From NCBI GenBank assembly GCA_964638245.1, contig CAZWZG010000050.1, positions 1-18,208 on the forward strand: a stretch of DNA of 18,208 nt. Direction: 5' to 3'. Source of the stretch: CAZWZG01 sp964638245 (GTDB lineage: Bacteria; Pseudomonadota; Alphaproteobacteria; Rhodobacterales; Rhodobacteraceae). A program made the position numbers and the translations under genes. The notes under the pieces were generated by a model, which saw only the letters and a program-made list of their open reading frames with translations, was not told where the DNA came from and searched no databases. Shown piece after piece: positions 1-6,887 of this stretch (its first letter is position 1; each line of letters starts with the position of its first letter).

Positions 1-298
1 CGTGGAACTTGACCTCGCACATCTCGAACGGGGTCGAGTGCCAGTGGCGCATGAGGTAGCGGATCAGGCCTTCGTCGTTGGAGACGGCCTTGGTGCCCTT
101 GCCGTAAGAGACCCGCGCGGCTTGCGTGATGGCGGCGTCATCGCCCATGTAGTCGATGAAGCGCACGAAGCCGTGGTCGAGCACCGGGATGGCCTTATAG
201 AGGTGCGCCTCCATGGCGGGGACGGTGGCGCGCAGCGTTGGATGCGTGTTTGCGCGGGCCTCGTTGATCTCGGCTTCTTGTTCTGGTGTCAGCGGCAT
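1..298 (-). CDS. thyX: Flavin-dependent thymidylate synthase ThyX, 5' part only
   Basis: This is the first 99 codons of a minus-strand gene that continues past base 1. ThyX methylates dUMP to dTMP using FAD, NADPH and methylenetetrahydrofolate, replacing ThyA. The visible protein begins MPLTPEQEAE and contains the ThyX N-terminal block VLDHGFVRFIDYMGDD, then QAARVSYGKGTK (residues about 61-72), then GLIRYLMRHWHSTPFEM, which precedes the family's RHRx7S flavin/dUMP motif (outside the window). The ATG (298-296) has a G-rich Shine-Dalgarno, GGGGGA, upstream. The gene is divergent from the lipoprotein gene at 491, with a 192-bp spacer. A long plus-strand frame running through it (2-490) is antisense and not coding. 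The assignment is confident from motif recognition; the catalytic motif itself cannot be seen. Confidence 0.9.
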   Translation of the reverse strand, partial: MPLTPEQEAEINEARANTHPTLRATVPAMEAHLYKAIPVLDHGFVRFIDYMGDDAAITQAARVSYGKGTKAVSNDEGLIRYLMRHWHSTPFEMCEVKFH

Positions 299-329
299 CT
301 GTTCCCCCAATGCGTTGAGTCGCTTTGCC

Positions 330-358
330 ACTATATCTATGGGGGCCGCGCCGTGAAA
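330..358 (-). promoter_or_regulatory. Candidate sigma-70 promoter for thyX
   Basis: On the minus strand there is a -10 TATAGT (335-330, five of six consensus bases) and a -35 TTTCAC (358-353), separated by exactly 17 bases. Transcription would start about 25 bases before the thyX ATG at 298. The spacing and the -10 are good; the -35 is weak. Confidence 0.45.
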
Positions 359-431
359 CCGCGATATGGGGGCTGGCGTTGCGGTCGGGGGACACATTTC
401 GGCTGCTGTGGGGATATCTCTGGGGATAACA

Positions 432-459
432 TTGACTTGATCGGGGTTTGTGGCAGGAT
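432..459 (+). promoter_or_regulatory. Possible promoter for the surface lipoprotein/Slam unit
   Basis: TTGACT (432-437) followed after 16 bases by CAGGAT (454-459) lies about 30 bases before the ATG at 491. The -35 matches consensus well and the -10 poorly (three of six). I saw no obvious Fur, Irr or RirA box in this spacer, although TbpB-like proteins are often iron controlled. The assignment is weak. Confidence 0.3.
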
Positions 460-490
460 TTGCGCAAACACGAGAACGAGAGCAGGTTCC

Positions 491-1330
491 ATGAAACATA
501 TCCTCTACGCGGGGGCGGCGGTGTGTGCGCTGGCGGCCTGCGACGGCAACACGATTTCAGTCTTTCCGCCCGCTGGTGGCGGAGGGGTGCCTGACATTCC
601 TTCATCGAATACCTGTAACGCGGGCGGGCTGAATTGTTCGGGCGACGTGACGGCGGTGAGCTATGATAGCGGGACGGATACACTGACGATCACCGGCACG
701 CCGTTTGATGACGACAACATTGATGGCGACTATGTGCGCACGCCGGGAGCAGACGTTGTCGGCGCGGGTGGTACGTGGCTGGCCTATCAGAATGACCCTG
801 TAGGCCTATCGCCGTATACCGCTTATATCCGCGCAAGTGCGGGGGGCGAGGTGACGGCGGGTGTCGTCAACAACGAAGACTATTTCGACTTTGGCTATGG
901 CGGGTCGTTCTATTCGGTGAACGTGAATGGTGGCACGCCGGGTGGGCTGGCGACCTATTCGGGCGACTATGTTGGTCTGCGGGTTTTCACCGGCGCCTCT
1001 GGGATCGACACAGCCACGGGCGACGTCGATATGGAAGTCGACTTTGGCGACAACCGAGTGCGCGGCTTCATCACGAACCGTCAGATTGTCGGCGGCGCAG
1101 GATTGCCAAATCTCATCCTGAATGACGGCACAATCGCCAATGGTGATTTCTCGGGAACGGCGGTGTCACGCACGGGCGGCAACGAAGTGGAATCCGGCAC
1201 GTACAACGGATCCTTTGCTGGTGTAGGCGCATCAACGCTGGTCGGCGTCTTTGTCGTCACCGACACGGTCACAGACCCCGATGTCACCGTACAGGAGACA
1301 GGCGTCTTTATCGCCGACAAGGATCCGTGA
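491..1330 (+). CDS. Surface-type lipoprotein with TbpB-like C-terminal barrel (probable T11SS cargo)
   Basis: This is a 279-residue predicted lipoprotein. Its signal peptide ends in a clear lipobox, LAAC, with Cys17 as the lipidated residue and Asp at +2. Next come a Gly/Pro-rich linker (about 24-40), a Cys42-Cys49 pair, a beta-rich N domain (about 50-150), and a C-terminal domain (about 153-276). The C-terminal domain carries the Gly-rich strand pattern of the TbpB beta-barrel/Lipoprotein-5 fold: GDVDMEVDFGD, then VRGFI, GDFSGTA, GTYNGSFAGVGASTLVGVF, and a closing ETGVFIADK. In Neisseria such domains are Slam substrates. Its stop codon overlaps the start of the Slam-like gene by 4 nt, which supports a cargo/translocon pair. 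The annotated start is the ATG next to the signal peptide; the open frame upstream is antisense to thyX. The ligand is unknown, and transferrin is unlikely for a free-living bacterium. Confidence 0.75.
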   Translation: MKHILYAGAAVCALAACDGNTISVFPPAGGGGVPDIPSSNTCNAGGLNCSGDVTAVSYDSGTDTLTITGTPFDDDNIDGDYVRTPGADVVGAGGTWLAYQNDPVGLSPYTAYIRASAGGEVTAGVVNNEDYFDFGYGGSFYSVNVNGGTPGGLATYSGDYVGLRVFTGASGIDTATGDVDMEVDFGDNRVRGFITNRQIVGGAGLPNLILNDGTIANGDFSGTAVSRTGGNEVESGTYNGSFAGVGASTLVGVFVVTDTVTDPDVTVQETGVFIADKDP

Positions 1331-2706
1331 ACTGGTGCGGCGGGGTGGGCCGCCACGGGTTTGCTGTTTTGCTTATCGCGCTCGGCCTCTGGTCGGGCGC
1401 GATTTCTGCTCAGGATCCCGTTGAGCTGAGCCCGGCACAGGCCGTTGGGGTTGCCCGTGAAGCTTTGTCGCGCGGTGATCTTGATCTGGCCGAAGGAATT
1501 GCGCGCGCTTTGATCGAGCGCAATCCGGAGGACGCGGGCGCCCTTCTTCTTCTGGCAATCGTTGCTCAGGAGCGCGGGCAATCCGACGTTGCACTCAATG
1601 TCGCGCGCCGCGCGTACCGGGCCGAAGCGCCGGATCGGTTGCGGTTCGAGGCGGCCATGATTGCCGCACAGGCGCATTTCGCCCAAACGCGTTACGGATC
1701 AGCGCGCTGGTGGTTGCGCCATGCCATCGAAGTGGCGCCTGGCCCCGAAGAGGCGAAGGTGGCTGAACAGAATTTTGCCCATGCGCGTCGGGTCGATCCC
1801 TTGTCCGTCACGCTGCGTTTTGCGGCCAATCCATCGTCCAACGTCAACAACGGGGCCGAGACCGAGACGATCGATATCGGCGGCCTTCCCTTCACGCTGT
1901 CGGCGGATGCGCGTGAACTTGCAGGATACGAAGTCAGCGCTGGCGTGGACTTGTCCTATACGCTTTCGGAAAGCGCCGAGCACAAGCTGACCGCGTTGGC
2001 CGGCGTTTTCGCGCAGGCCGTATGGCTGACGGACGAGGCGGCGGAGGCAGCGCCGGATGTCGATGGCTCGGACTTCAACTATGTGAATGTGTCTGCCGGG
2101 CTGCGCTACGAAACGCTGGCCTTTGACGGGCTCGGTGCGACGGGCGGCGTGCTGACGCTTGGGCGGACGTGGTATGGCAATGCGCCCTACTCCAACGTCA
2201 TCGGCGTGAGCCTGTTTCAGGACCTCAAGGCGCCAGAAGGTCAGGGCACGCGGTTGCGCGCGCGGTTTGAGTACGAAGAGATCCTCGATGACGCTGAAGA
2301 AAACAACACGACATTCGAAATCGGCTCGCTGTTGCGCCGCCCGCTCGGGGACATGGGCGTGATCGATTTGAACGCCTCGATCGGCACGACGGCGTCCGAC
2401 AGCATCAGCGTCGATCACCGCTTTGCCAGTCTGGGCGCGCGGTTTTTCCTGGCCGAGCCCGTTGGCCCTGCGCGTGTTTCGGTTCATGCCGGCGGCAAGG
2501 CGCGCGACTATGACGCTTCGCCCTACTCGGCGAGCGGCCGTCACGATCGCGAAGTATCGGCGGGCATCTCGTTGGCGTTTCCGGAGGCCTCTTACATGGG
2601 GTTCCAGCCGACCTTTGATCTTTCGGCCCGCAAGGTGTTTTCCAGCGTTGACCTGTTCGACCGGGGCGAGGTTTCGGCGTCCCTAGGGGTGGCGTCCCGC
2701 TTCTGA
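1327..2706 (+). CDS. Slam-family (DUF560) outer-membrane lipoprotein translocon, TPR plus beta-barrel
   Basis: This is a 459-residue protein with a signal peptide (hydrophobic 12-27, likely cleavage ISA/QD after residue 28). A periplasmic TPR-like helical region follows (about 33-155, with repeats such as ALSRGDLDLAEGIARALIERNPEDA). The rest is a beta-barrel (about 158-459) that ends in Phe, the usual outer-membrane protein signature. The barrel opens with FAANPSSNVNNGAETETIDIG, then LPFTLSADAR, and closes with RKVFSSVDLFDRGEVSAS, a Slam-like pattern. Slam proteins move lipoproteins with TbpB-type barrels to the cell surface (type XI secretion). The start is a GTG overlapping the lipoprotein stop (GTGA, 1327-1330), so the two are translationally coupled. 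An alternative is a generic TPR-porin, but the adjacent cargo-like lipoprotein favours Slam. Confidence 0.78.
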   Translation: MNWCGGVGRHGFAVLLIALGLWSGAISAQDPVELSPAQAVGVAREALSRGDLDLAEGIARALIERNPEDAGALLLLAIVAQERGQSDVALNVARRAYRAEAPDRLRFEAAMIAAQAHFAQTRYGSARWWLRHAIEVAPGPEEAKVAEQNFAHARRVDPLSVTLRFAANPSSNVNNGAETETIDIGGLPFTLSADARELAGYEVSAGVDLSYTLSESAEHKLTALAGVFAQAVWLTDEAAEAAPDVDGSDFNYVNVSAGLRYETLAFDGLGATGGVLTLGRTWYGNAPYSNVIGVSLFQDLKAPEGQGTRLRARFEYEEILDDAEENNTTFEIGSLLRRPLGDMGVIDLNASIGTTASDSISVDHRFASLGARFFLAEPVGPARVSVHAGGKARDYDASPYSASGRHDREVSAGISLAFPEASYMGFQPTFDLSARKVFSSVDLFDRGEVSASLGVASRF

Positions 2707-2715
2707 CGCCTTAAG

Positions 2716-2737
2716 TTCGTTTCAACGCTGGAACGAA
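2716..2737 (+). other. Hairpin between the Slam-like gene and gloA
   Basis: TTCGTTTC (2716-2723) pairs with GGAACGAA (2730-2737) through eight base pairs including one G-U, around the loop AACGCT. It sits just before the gloA Shine-Dalgarno AAAGGAA (2736-2742). No T-run follows, so it could be a weak terminator, a 5' UTR hairpin that affects gloA translation, or an mRNA-processing site. Confidence 0.4.
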
Positions 2738-2747
2738 AGGAACCGCC

Positions 2748-3176
2748 ATGAAAATCGAATACCTCCACACGATGGTCCGCGTCAAAGACCTCGACGCGTC
2801 GATCGCCTTCTACGAACTCCTTGGCCTTGAAGAAACCAGCCGCCGCGACAGCGAAGGGGGGCGGTTCACGCTGGTCTTTTTGGCAGCGCCGGGGCAACCC
2901 GATGCCAAGCTGGAACTGACCTACAACTGGGACGGCGACGACGGCCTGCCCTCGGACAGCCGCCATTTCGGGCACCTCGCCTACCGGGTCGAAAACATCT
3001 ACGACCTTTGCCAGCACCTGATGGACAATGGCGTCACCATCAATCGCCCTCCGCGCGACGGCCACATGGCCTTCGTGCGGTCACCGGACAATGTTTCGAT
3101 CGAATTGCTTCAGATGGGTGACAACCTGCCCAAGCAGGAACCCTGGGCCAGCATGGAAAACACGGGCCATTGGTGA
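2748..3176 (+). CDS. gloA: Lactoylglutathione lyase (glyoxalase I)
   Basis: This is a 142-residue cytoplasmic VOC-fold enzyme. It isomerises the methylglyoxal-glutathione hemithioacetal to S-lactoylglutathione, the first step of methylglyoxal detoxification. The four metal ligands of glyoxalase I are all in place: His7 (HTMVRV), Glu56 (KLELTYNW), His76 (GHLAYRV) and Glu119 (SIELLQ). The length equals that of bacterial Ni-type GloA, and the LELTYNW block is diagnostic for the lyase among VOC proteins. The ATG is preceded by AAAGGAA at a 5-base spacing. It lies 41 bases after the Slam-like gene on the same strand and may be read through from it, but the function looks unrelated. Confidence 0.92.
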   Translation: MKIEYLHTMVRVKDLDASIAFYELLGLEETSRRDSEGGRFTLVFLAAPGQPDAKLELTYNWDGDDGLPSDSRHFGHLAYRVENIYDLCQHLMDNGVTINRPPRDGHMAFVRSPDNVSIELLQMGDNLPKQEPWASMENTGHW

Positions 3177-3189
3177 TCCGCTCCCACCT

Positions 3190-3245
3190 TCACCTGGGCA
3201 AAAATATCCCGGGGGAGCCGAAGGCGGGGGCAGAGCCCCCTTCTG
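3190..3245 (+). terminator. GC-rich terminator-like repeat between convergent gloA and marR
   Basis: The spacer contains GGGCAAAAATATCCCGGGGG followed by the hairpin GGGGGC-AGA-GCCCCC (3226-3240) and TTCT. The hairpin has a six-pair all-GC stem and a 3-base loop. It stands between two convergent genes and could end transcription from both sides, although the T-tract is short. From memory, this motif pair recurs between genes in Rhodobacteraceae genomes, so it may also be a dispersed repeat. Confidence 0.55.
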
Positions 3246-3297
3246 CCTCTCCTTCCGGGTCTGCGTTTGAACCGGGTCGGTCGGCGCGCCGCAGCGC

Positions 3298-3795
3298 TCA
3301 GTAGATGTAGCGGATCTGGTCGCCCCAATAGCGTTCCATGCGGTGCAACGAGTCGTTGATCTCGTGCATACCCTGATCGTCCAGAACGCTCTTGACCTTC
3401 AGACCGTCTGCGTGGCGGTGGAACAGGTCCGCGACGATCTCGCGGATTTCACGGCCACGCTCGGTCAGGCGCACGCGCACGGAACGGCGATCAATCTCGC
3501 ACCGCTGGTGATGCATGAACCCAAGTTCGACAAGCTTCTTGAGGTTATAGGACACGTTGGAGCCCTGATAGTAACCGCGCGATTTCAGTTCGCCCGCCGT
3601 CACCTCGTTGTCGCCGATGTTGAACAGCAAGAGCGCCTGAACCGCGTTGATTTCGAGGACCCCCAATCGTTCGAACTCATCCTTGATGACATCCAGCAAA
3701 AGCCGGTGCAGACGTTCCACCAGCGCAAGACATTCAAGGTAGTTCGCCATGAAGTCTTTCGTCGGTGCCTCGATAATCGGTTTTTGCATACTCAT
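3298..3795 (-). CDS. MarR-family winged-helix transcriptional regulator, LdtR-like
   Basis: This is a 165-residue regulator. Helical dimerisation segments (about 15-60 and 112-160) flank a winged helix. The recognition-helix region is GYYQGSNVSYNLKKLVELGF (about 74-93), and the wing is DRRSVRVRLT (102-111), which carries the MarR-typical D-x-R. The GYYQGSNVSYNLKKLV block resembles a conserved alphaproteobacterial MarR subgroup that includes LdtR, which controls an L,D-transpeptidase gene in Liberibacter and rhizobia. That link is from memory and the target here is unknown. A GGAG Shine-Dalgarno lies 8 bases before the ATG at 3795; a second in-frame ATG is two codons in. It stands alone on the minus strand, convergent with gloA and 65 bp downstream of sdhE. 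Confidence 0.8.
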   Translation of the reverse strand: MSMQKPIIEAPTKDFMANYLECLALVERLHRLLLDVIKDEFERLGVLEINAVQALLLFNIGDNEVTAGELKSRGYYQGSNVSYNLKKLVELGFMHHQRCEIDRRSVRVRLTERGREIREIVADLFHRHADGLKVKSVLDDQGMHEINDSLHRMERYWGDQIRYIY

Positions 3796-3860
3796 CAGGA
3801 CTGCTCCGCCACATTCGGTTCCCCCGCCTTGTGGCCTGCATTCCCAAACAATCGGTTAAA

Positions 3861-4133
3861 TCAGCCCGGTTGCTTCGATTTTTCCAGAAATTCCCGAACA
3901 GTTACGATCAAAGCTTCATGTTCCTTGGGCGTCTCGGATTGGCCCGAAACCCATAGGTAGAGGTCCTGATCGTTTTCGTTCAAAAGCGCCTCGTAGGCAT
4001 CGAGGACACCGGGTTCCAGTGTCGCCCCGCGCACATCAAAGAACGGCCCGAGGATCAGGTCCATCTCCTTGGTCCCGCGCCGCCACGAGCGGATCTTGAG
4101 CCGTTTGAGGCGTGCTTCAGCCGTCTCGCTCAC
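3861..4133 (-). CDS. sdhE: SdhE, FAD assembly factor of succinate dehydrogenase
   Basis: This is a 90-residue protein of the Sdh5/SdhE (DUF339) family. These proteins promote covalent FAD attachment to the flavoprotein subunit of succinate dehydrogenase, and in some bacteria of fumarate reductase. The hallmark R-G-x-x-E motif is Arg19-Gly20-Thr-Lys-Glu23, in the context RSWRRGTKEMDLILGPF. The later YEALLNENDQDLYLWVSG stretch is the conserved acidic helix region. The length is normal. Its ATG overlaps the stop of the upstream XRE regulator (ATGA, 4133-4130), so translation is coupled. No sdh structural gene is in the window. Confidence 0.92.
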   Translation of the reverse strand: MSETAEARLKRLKIRSWRRGTKEMDLILGPFFDVRGATLEPGVLDAYEALLNENDQDLYLWVSGQSETPKEHEALIVTVREFLEKSKQPG

Positions 4134-4543
4134 GCGCTGGCCCAGGCGCTCAGGCGCTTTTCGATCACGGCCATCCGCTCGGCCGATTTCAGCGTTTCCT
4201 GGCGCAACTGGCGCAACTCGACCAGAAGCGTGCGGATATCGTCGTCGGTCACGGGTTCTTCACCCGGTGCACTCAACCCTTCGCCCATACCCGTCAGAAG
4301 CCAGGGCATCGATACGTTGAGCAGGCCAGCGACCATCTGCAACTTGTTGGCGCGCGGTTCGGCAAGGTCCTGTTCCCACGCCTGGAGCGTTTTGGTTTTG
4401 ATCCCCATGCGCTTGGACAGCGCGGCCTGGGTCAGGCCGGCCGCCTCGCGCGCGCCGGCAAGACGGTCGCCGAAGGTCGCTTCGGCATCCGAATACCACG
4501 CGTCGGGCTCGGAAGGTTCGAACGGGGTGACGTTCATGCTCAT
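4130..4543 (-). CDS. XRE-type helix-turn-helix protein, coupled to sdhE
   Basis: This is a 137-residue protein with an HTH_3 domain at about 24-85: the helix-turn-helix TQAALSKRMGIKTKTLQAWE, followed by PRANKLQMVAGLLNVSMPWLL, typical of the Cro/CI fold. A charged helical tail (about 100-132, DDDIRTLLVELRQLRQETLK) probably forms a coiled coil for dimerisation. It lacks a ligand or metal-binding domain. The start at 4543 has AAGG nine bases upstream; Met3 is a possible alternative. It is divergent from the aminotransferase gene (78-bp spacer) and overlaps sdhE by 4 nt. Its regulatory target is unknown; autoregulation of the divergent spacer is a reasonable guess. Confidence 0.8.
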   Translation of the reverse strand: MSMNVTPFEPSEPDAWYSDAEATFGDRLAGAREAAGLTQAALSKRMGIKTKTLQAWEQDLAEPRANKLQMVAGLLNVSMPWLLTGMGEGLSAPGEEPVTDDDIRTLLVELRQLRQETLKSAERMAVIEKRLSAWASA

Positions 4544-4621
4544 CGAAAATTGCCTTCTGCTTGCCCCTCACAAGCACTCAACATAGACCATTGCTGACCC
4601 CGTCCACCACCGGAGACGACC

Positions 4622-5824
4622 ATGGCTTTCCTGTCCGCGACACTTGACCGCGTGAAACCTTCGCTGACGGTGGCGGTGTCGACCAAAGCGGACGAGTTGA
4701 AGCGCGCCGGGCGCGATATCATTGCGCTTGGGGCGGGCGAGCCGGATTTTGACACGCCTGACCATATCAAGGCCGCTGCGAAGGCGGCGATGGACCGGGG
4801 CGAGACGAAGTACACGGCCGTCGATGGCATTCCGGAACTGAAAGACGCCATTGCCGCCAAATTCAAGCGCGACAACGGGTTGGACTATGGGCCAAGCGAA
4901 ATCACGGTCGCCTGCGGCGGCAAGCAGGTTTTGTTCAATGCCCTGATGGCGACGCTTGATCCGGGCGACGAGGTGATCATCCCTGCCCCGTTCTGGACCA
5001 GCTATCCCGACATGACGCGGCTGTGCGGCGGTGATCCGGTGATCGTGCCGACGCGGCTTGATCAGGGGTTTCGCCTGACGCCGGACGCGCTGGCGGCAGC
5101 GATCACGCCCAAGACGAAATGGCTGATGCTGAACACGCCGTCCAACCCGACGGGCGCAGGGTATGATGCCGCGGCGCTCGGAGCATTGGCGGCGGTTTTG
5201 CGCGATCACCCGCAAATCTGGGTCATGACCGACGATATCTACGAGCATATCGTCTATGACGATTTCACCTTCGCGACGATGGCAGAAGTGGCCCCCGACC
5301 TCAAAGACCGCACGCTGACGGTCAATGGTGTGTCCAAAGCTTACGCCATGACCGGCTGGCGCATCGGCTATGCGGGCGGACCGGCCCAACTGATCAGCGC
5401 CATGCGCAAGGTTCAGAGCCAGACAACGACCCACACCTCTTCGATCAGCCAGTGGGCGGCGGTCGAGGCGCTGAATGGGCCGCAAGGGTTTCTGGCCGAT
5501 TGGGTCGCCACGTTTGATGGGCGGCGGCGTCTGGTGGTGGACGGGCTGAATGCCATTGACGGGATCGACTGCCCGACGCCGGAAGGCGCGTTTTATGTGT
5601 ACCCCGACATCAGCGCTTTGATCGGGAGAACCTCGAAAAGCGGGGTTGTGATCGAAGACGACACGGCCTTTGTCACAGCGCTTCTGGAAGAAACAGGCGT
5701 GTCGATCGTGCAAGGCGCGGCCTTTGGACTAAGCCCGCATTTTCGCGTCTCTTATGCCGCGTCCGACGAAAGCCTTGCTGATGCCGTCGCGCGGATTGCG
5801 CGCTTTGTGGACGGGTTGTCGTGA
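4622..5824 (+). CDS. aspC: Pyridoxal-phosphate aspartate aminotransferase, class I
   Basis: This is a 400-residue fold-type I aminotransferase of the I-alpha/Ib group common in alphaproteobacteria (aspartate, sometimes also prephenate or aromatic transamination). It transfers amino groups between aspartate/oxaloacetate and glutamate/2-oxoglutarate in the cytoplasm. The PLP lysine is Lys239 in NGVSKAYAMTGWRIGY. Asn175 in NTPSNPTG, Asp204 and Tyr207 in MTDDIY, Arg247 in GWRIGY and the substrate carboxylate-binding Arg375 in PHFRVSYA are all visible. The length is typical, and GGAGA (4612-4616) precedes the ATG. The 381-residue frame on the opposite strand is a shadow. The exact substrate cannot be fixed from sequence alone. 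Confidence 0.9.
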   Translation: MAFLSATLDRVKPSLTVAVSTKADELKRAGRDIIALGAGEPDFDTPDHIKAAAKAAMDRGETKYTAVDGIPELKDAIAAKFKRDNGLDYGPSEITVACGGKQVLFNALMATLDPGDEVIIPAPFWTSYPDMTRLCGGDPVIVPTRLDQGFRLTPDALAAAITPKTKWLMLNTPSNPTGAGYDAAALGALAAVLRDHPQIWVMTDDIYEHIVYDDFTFATMAEVAPDLKDRTLTVNGVSKAYAMTGWRIGYAGGPAQLISAMRKVQSQTTTHTSSISQWAAVEALNGPQGFLADWVATFDGRRRLVVDGLNAIDGIDCPTPEGAFYVYPDISALIGRTSKSGVVIEDDTAFVTALLEETGVSIVQGAAFGLSPHFRVSYAASDESLADAVARIARFVDGLS

Positions 5825-5861
5825 CTTTTCGGCCCGCGTTAATTGAGCTAGTGTTCCATTC

Positions 5862-6275
5862 ATGAGCATTCGACTGCCCGACTACTTCTTCCGCGTGCGC
5901 GAAAACGGCGCACAGGTGTTTCGTGTGGACACCGAAAACCGGATGAAGCGGATCGAGATGGACCCGATCGCAGTGGTCAACATCAAGAACGGCGAGATCA
6001 AGCCGCAAGGCCAGCGTACGCTGTCCGAAACCGACATGGCCGAGATCAACCGATGGATGGACGAGCGGCGCACACTTCTTGCGCGGCGCGATCTGGATGA
6101 CATCCACAGAACCATCGACCACCTGAACCTGACGGCGGCCTGGGCGCAATCGAAGGCCAGCGACGAAGCGCTGGACGAAGTCACCGATGCGCTTTTGATG
6201 GCCATGCATGATCTGCGCACCGTTCTGGTGCGCAAGAAGGCAGACCGCATGGAAAAGGCCGACAAGACCGCATGA
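5862..6275 (+). CDS. Conserved hypothetical protein, 137 residues
   Basis: I do not recognise a named family. The protein opens MSIRLPDYFFRVRENGA, followed by VFRVDTENRMKRIEMDPIAV and NIKNGEIKPQG, a beta-rich N-terminal half. A long charged helical half (about 55-137) follows, including RRDLDDIHRTIDHLNL and DEVTDALLMAMHDLRTVLVR, and ends in a basic and acidic tail. There is no signal peptide or membrane segment, so it should be cytoplasmic. It follows aspC on the same strand after 37 bp. The ATG lacks a good Shine-Dalgarno. Codon use looks like that of its neighbours, and the frame is intact, so I take it as real. I recall similar proteins in roseobacters next to aminotransferase genes, but no function. 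Confidence 0.72.
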   Translation: MSIRLPDYFFRVRENGAQVFRVDTENRMKRIEMDPIAVVNIKNGEIKPQGQRTLSETDMAEINRWMDERRTLLARRDLDDIHRTIDHLNLTAAWAQSKASDEALDEVTDALLMAMHDLRTVLVRKKADRMEKADKTA

Positions 6276-6328
6276 GGTCCAAAGAACTGGCCTGAACGGC
6301 GTTGAGTTGCGATCCTGCCCTATATTTC

Positions 6329-6337
6329 AGGAGGTGA
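6329..6337 (+). promoter_or_regulatory. Near-perfect Shine-Dalgarno for the lipoprotein at 6342
   Basis: AGGAGGTGA (6329-6337), continuing as TT, is essentially the full complement of the 16S rRNA 3' end and sits 4-8 bases before the ATG. It fixes the start and suggests high translation of the lipoprotein and, by coupling, of clpS. Confidence 0.75.
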
Positions 6338-6341
6338 TTCT

Positions 6342-6884
6342 ATGCGACTTTCCCTTCTTGTGGCACCGCTGGCTGTTGTTTCGCTGGCGGCGTGTGAGGA
6401 CATCACGGCAGAGAATGGGCGTGGCCCTGTGGTGACCGTCGCCTTGAGCGACACGACCCCGCCGACCTCCTATTCCAGTGAGGATGAACTGCGTGCGCCC
6501 GAGGATTGCGCGCGGATGCGGGCCAATCGGCCGGATCGTCAGCGGATCATCCTGTCGGCCAATGATCCGGGCGGTTTGGCGCGGCTTCGCATTGATGCTT
6601 TTCCCGCCAATATCGTGCTGCTTGAGGCGTCGCCGCCCATGGAGACCGACCTGTTCCGCCAGCCGTCTGGGCGGACATTCCTGACCATGACACCGCCAGC
6701 AACGCCTGCGGGAACTGGCTTTGTCAGCGCGCTCGTCACGCTGGAACTGCACCCCTCGCCCGCAGGATCCACAGTGGTTTTGAACGCCGAGGCCCGCGAC
6801 TTGGCTGGCAATATCAGTTTCACGCCCGTCTTTACGCTGATTGGAGACGACAACGCCGGGATCAACTGTCGTGGAGACCAGTAA
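6342..6884 (+). CDS. Predicted lipoprotein with Ig-like domain
   Basis: This is a 180-residue protein. The signal peptide MRLSLLVAPLAVVSLAAC has a lipobox LAAC with Cys18 and Glu at +2. The mature part is beta-rich. Residues about 70-170 (ILSANDPGGLARLRID, then VTLELHPSP and LNAEARDLAGNISFTPVF) show the D-x-G-G ... D-x-A-G-N pattern of an immunoglobulin/cadherin-like sandwich. Two Cys residues (about 56 and 176) may pair. It lies only 3 nt before clpS, so the two are likely cotranscribed and translationally coupled, although their compartments differ. Its function is not recognised. Confidence 0.75.
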   Translation: MRLSLLVAPLAVVSLAACEDITAENGRGPVVTVALSDTTPPTSYSSEDELRAPEDCARMRANRPDRQRIILSANDPGGLARLRIDAFPANIVLLEASPPMETDLFRQPSGRTFLTMTPPATPAGTGFVSALVTLELHPSPAGSTVVLNAEARDLAGNISFTPVFTLIGDDNAGINCRGDQ

Positions 6885-6887
6885 ACG

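Noticed and set aside
2..490. Upstream in-frame extension of the lipoprotein gene
   Set aside because: It is antisense to thyX, whose protein motifs are clear, and the signal peptide with lipobox begins at the ATG at 491.
1699..2544. 281-residue minus-strand open frame opposite the Slam-like gene
   Set aside because: Arg-rich composition with no domain; the plus strand has coherent TPR and barrel sequence.
4561..4587. Sigma-70 promoter for aspC (TTGCCC ... CATAGA)
   Set aside because: The spacer is only 15 bases and both boxes are weak.
4568..5713. 381-residue minus-strand open frame
   Set aside because: It lies opposite aspC, has no recognisable motif and is rich in His/Arg, as expected for a shadow frame in GC-rich DNA.
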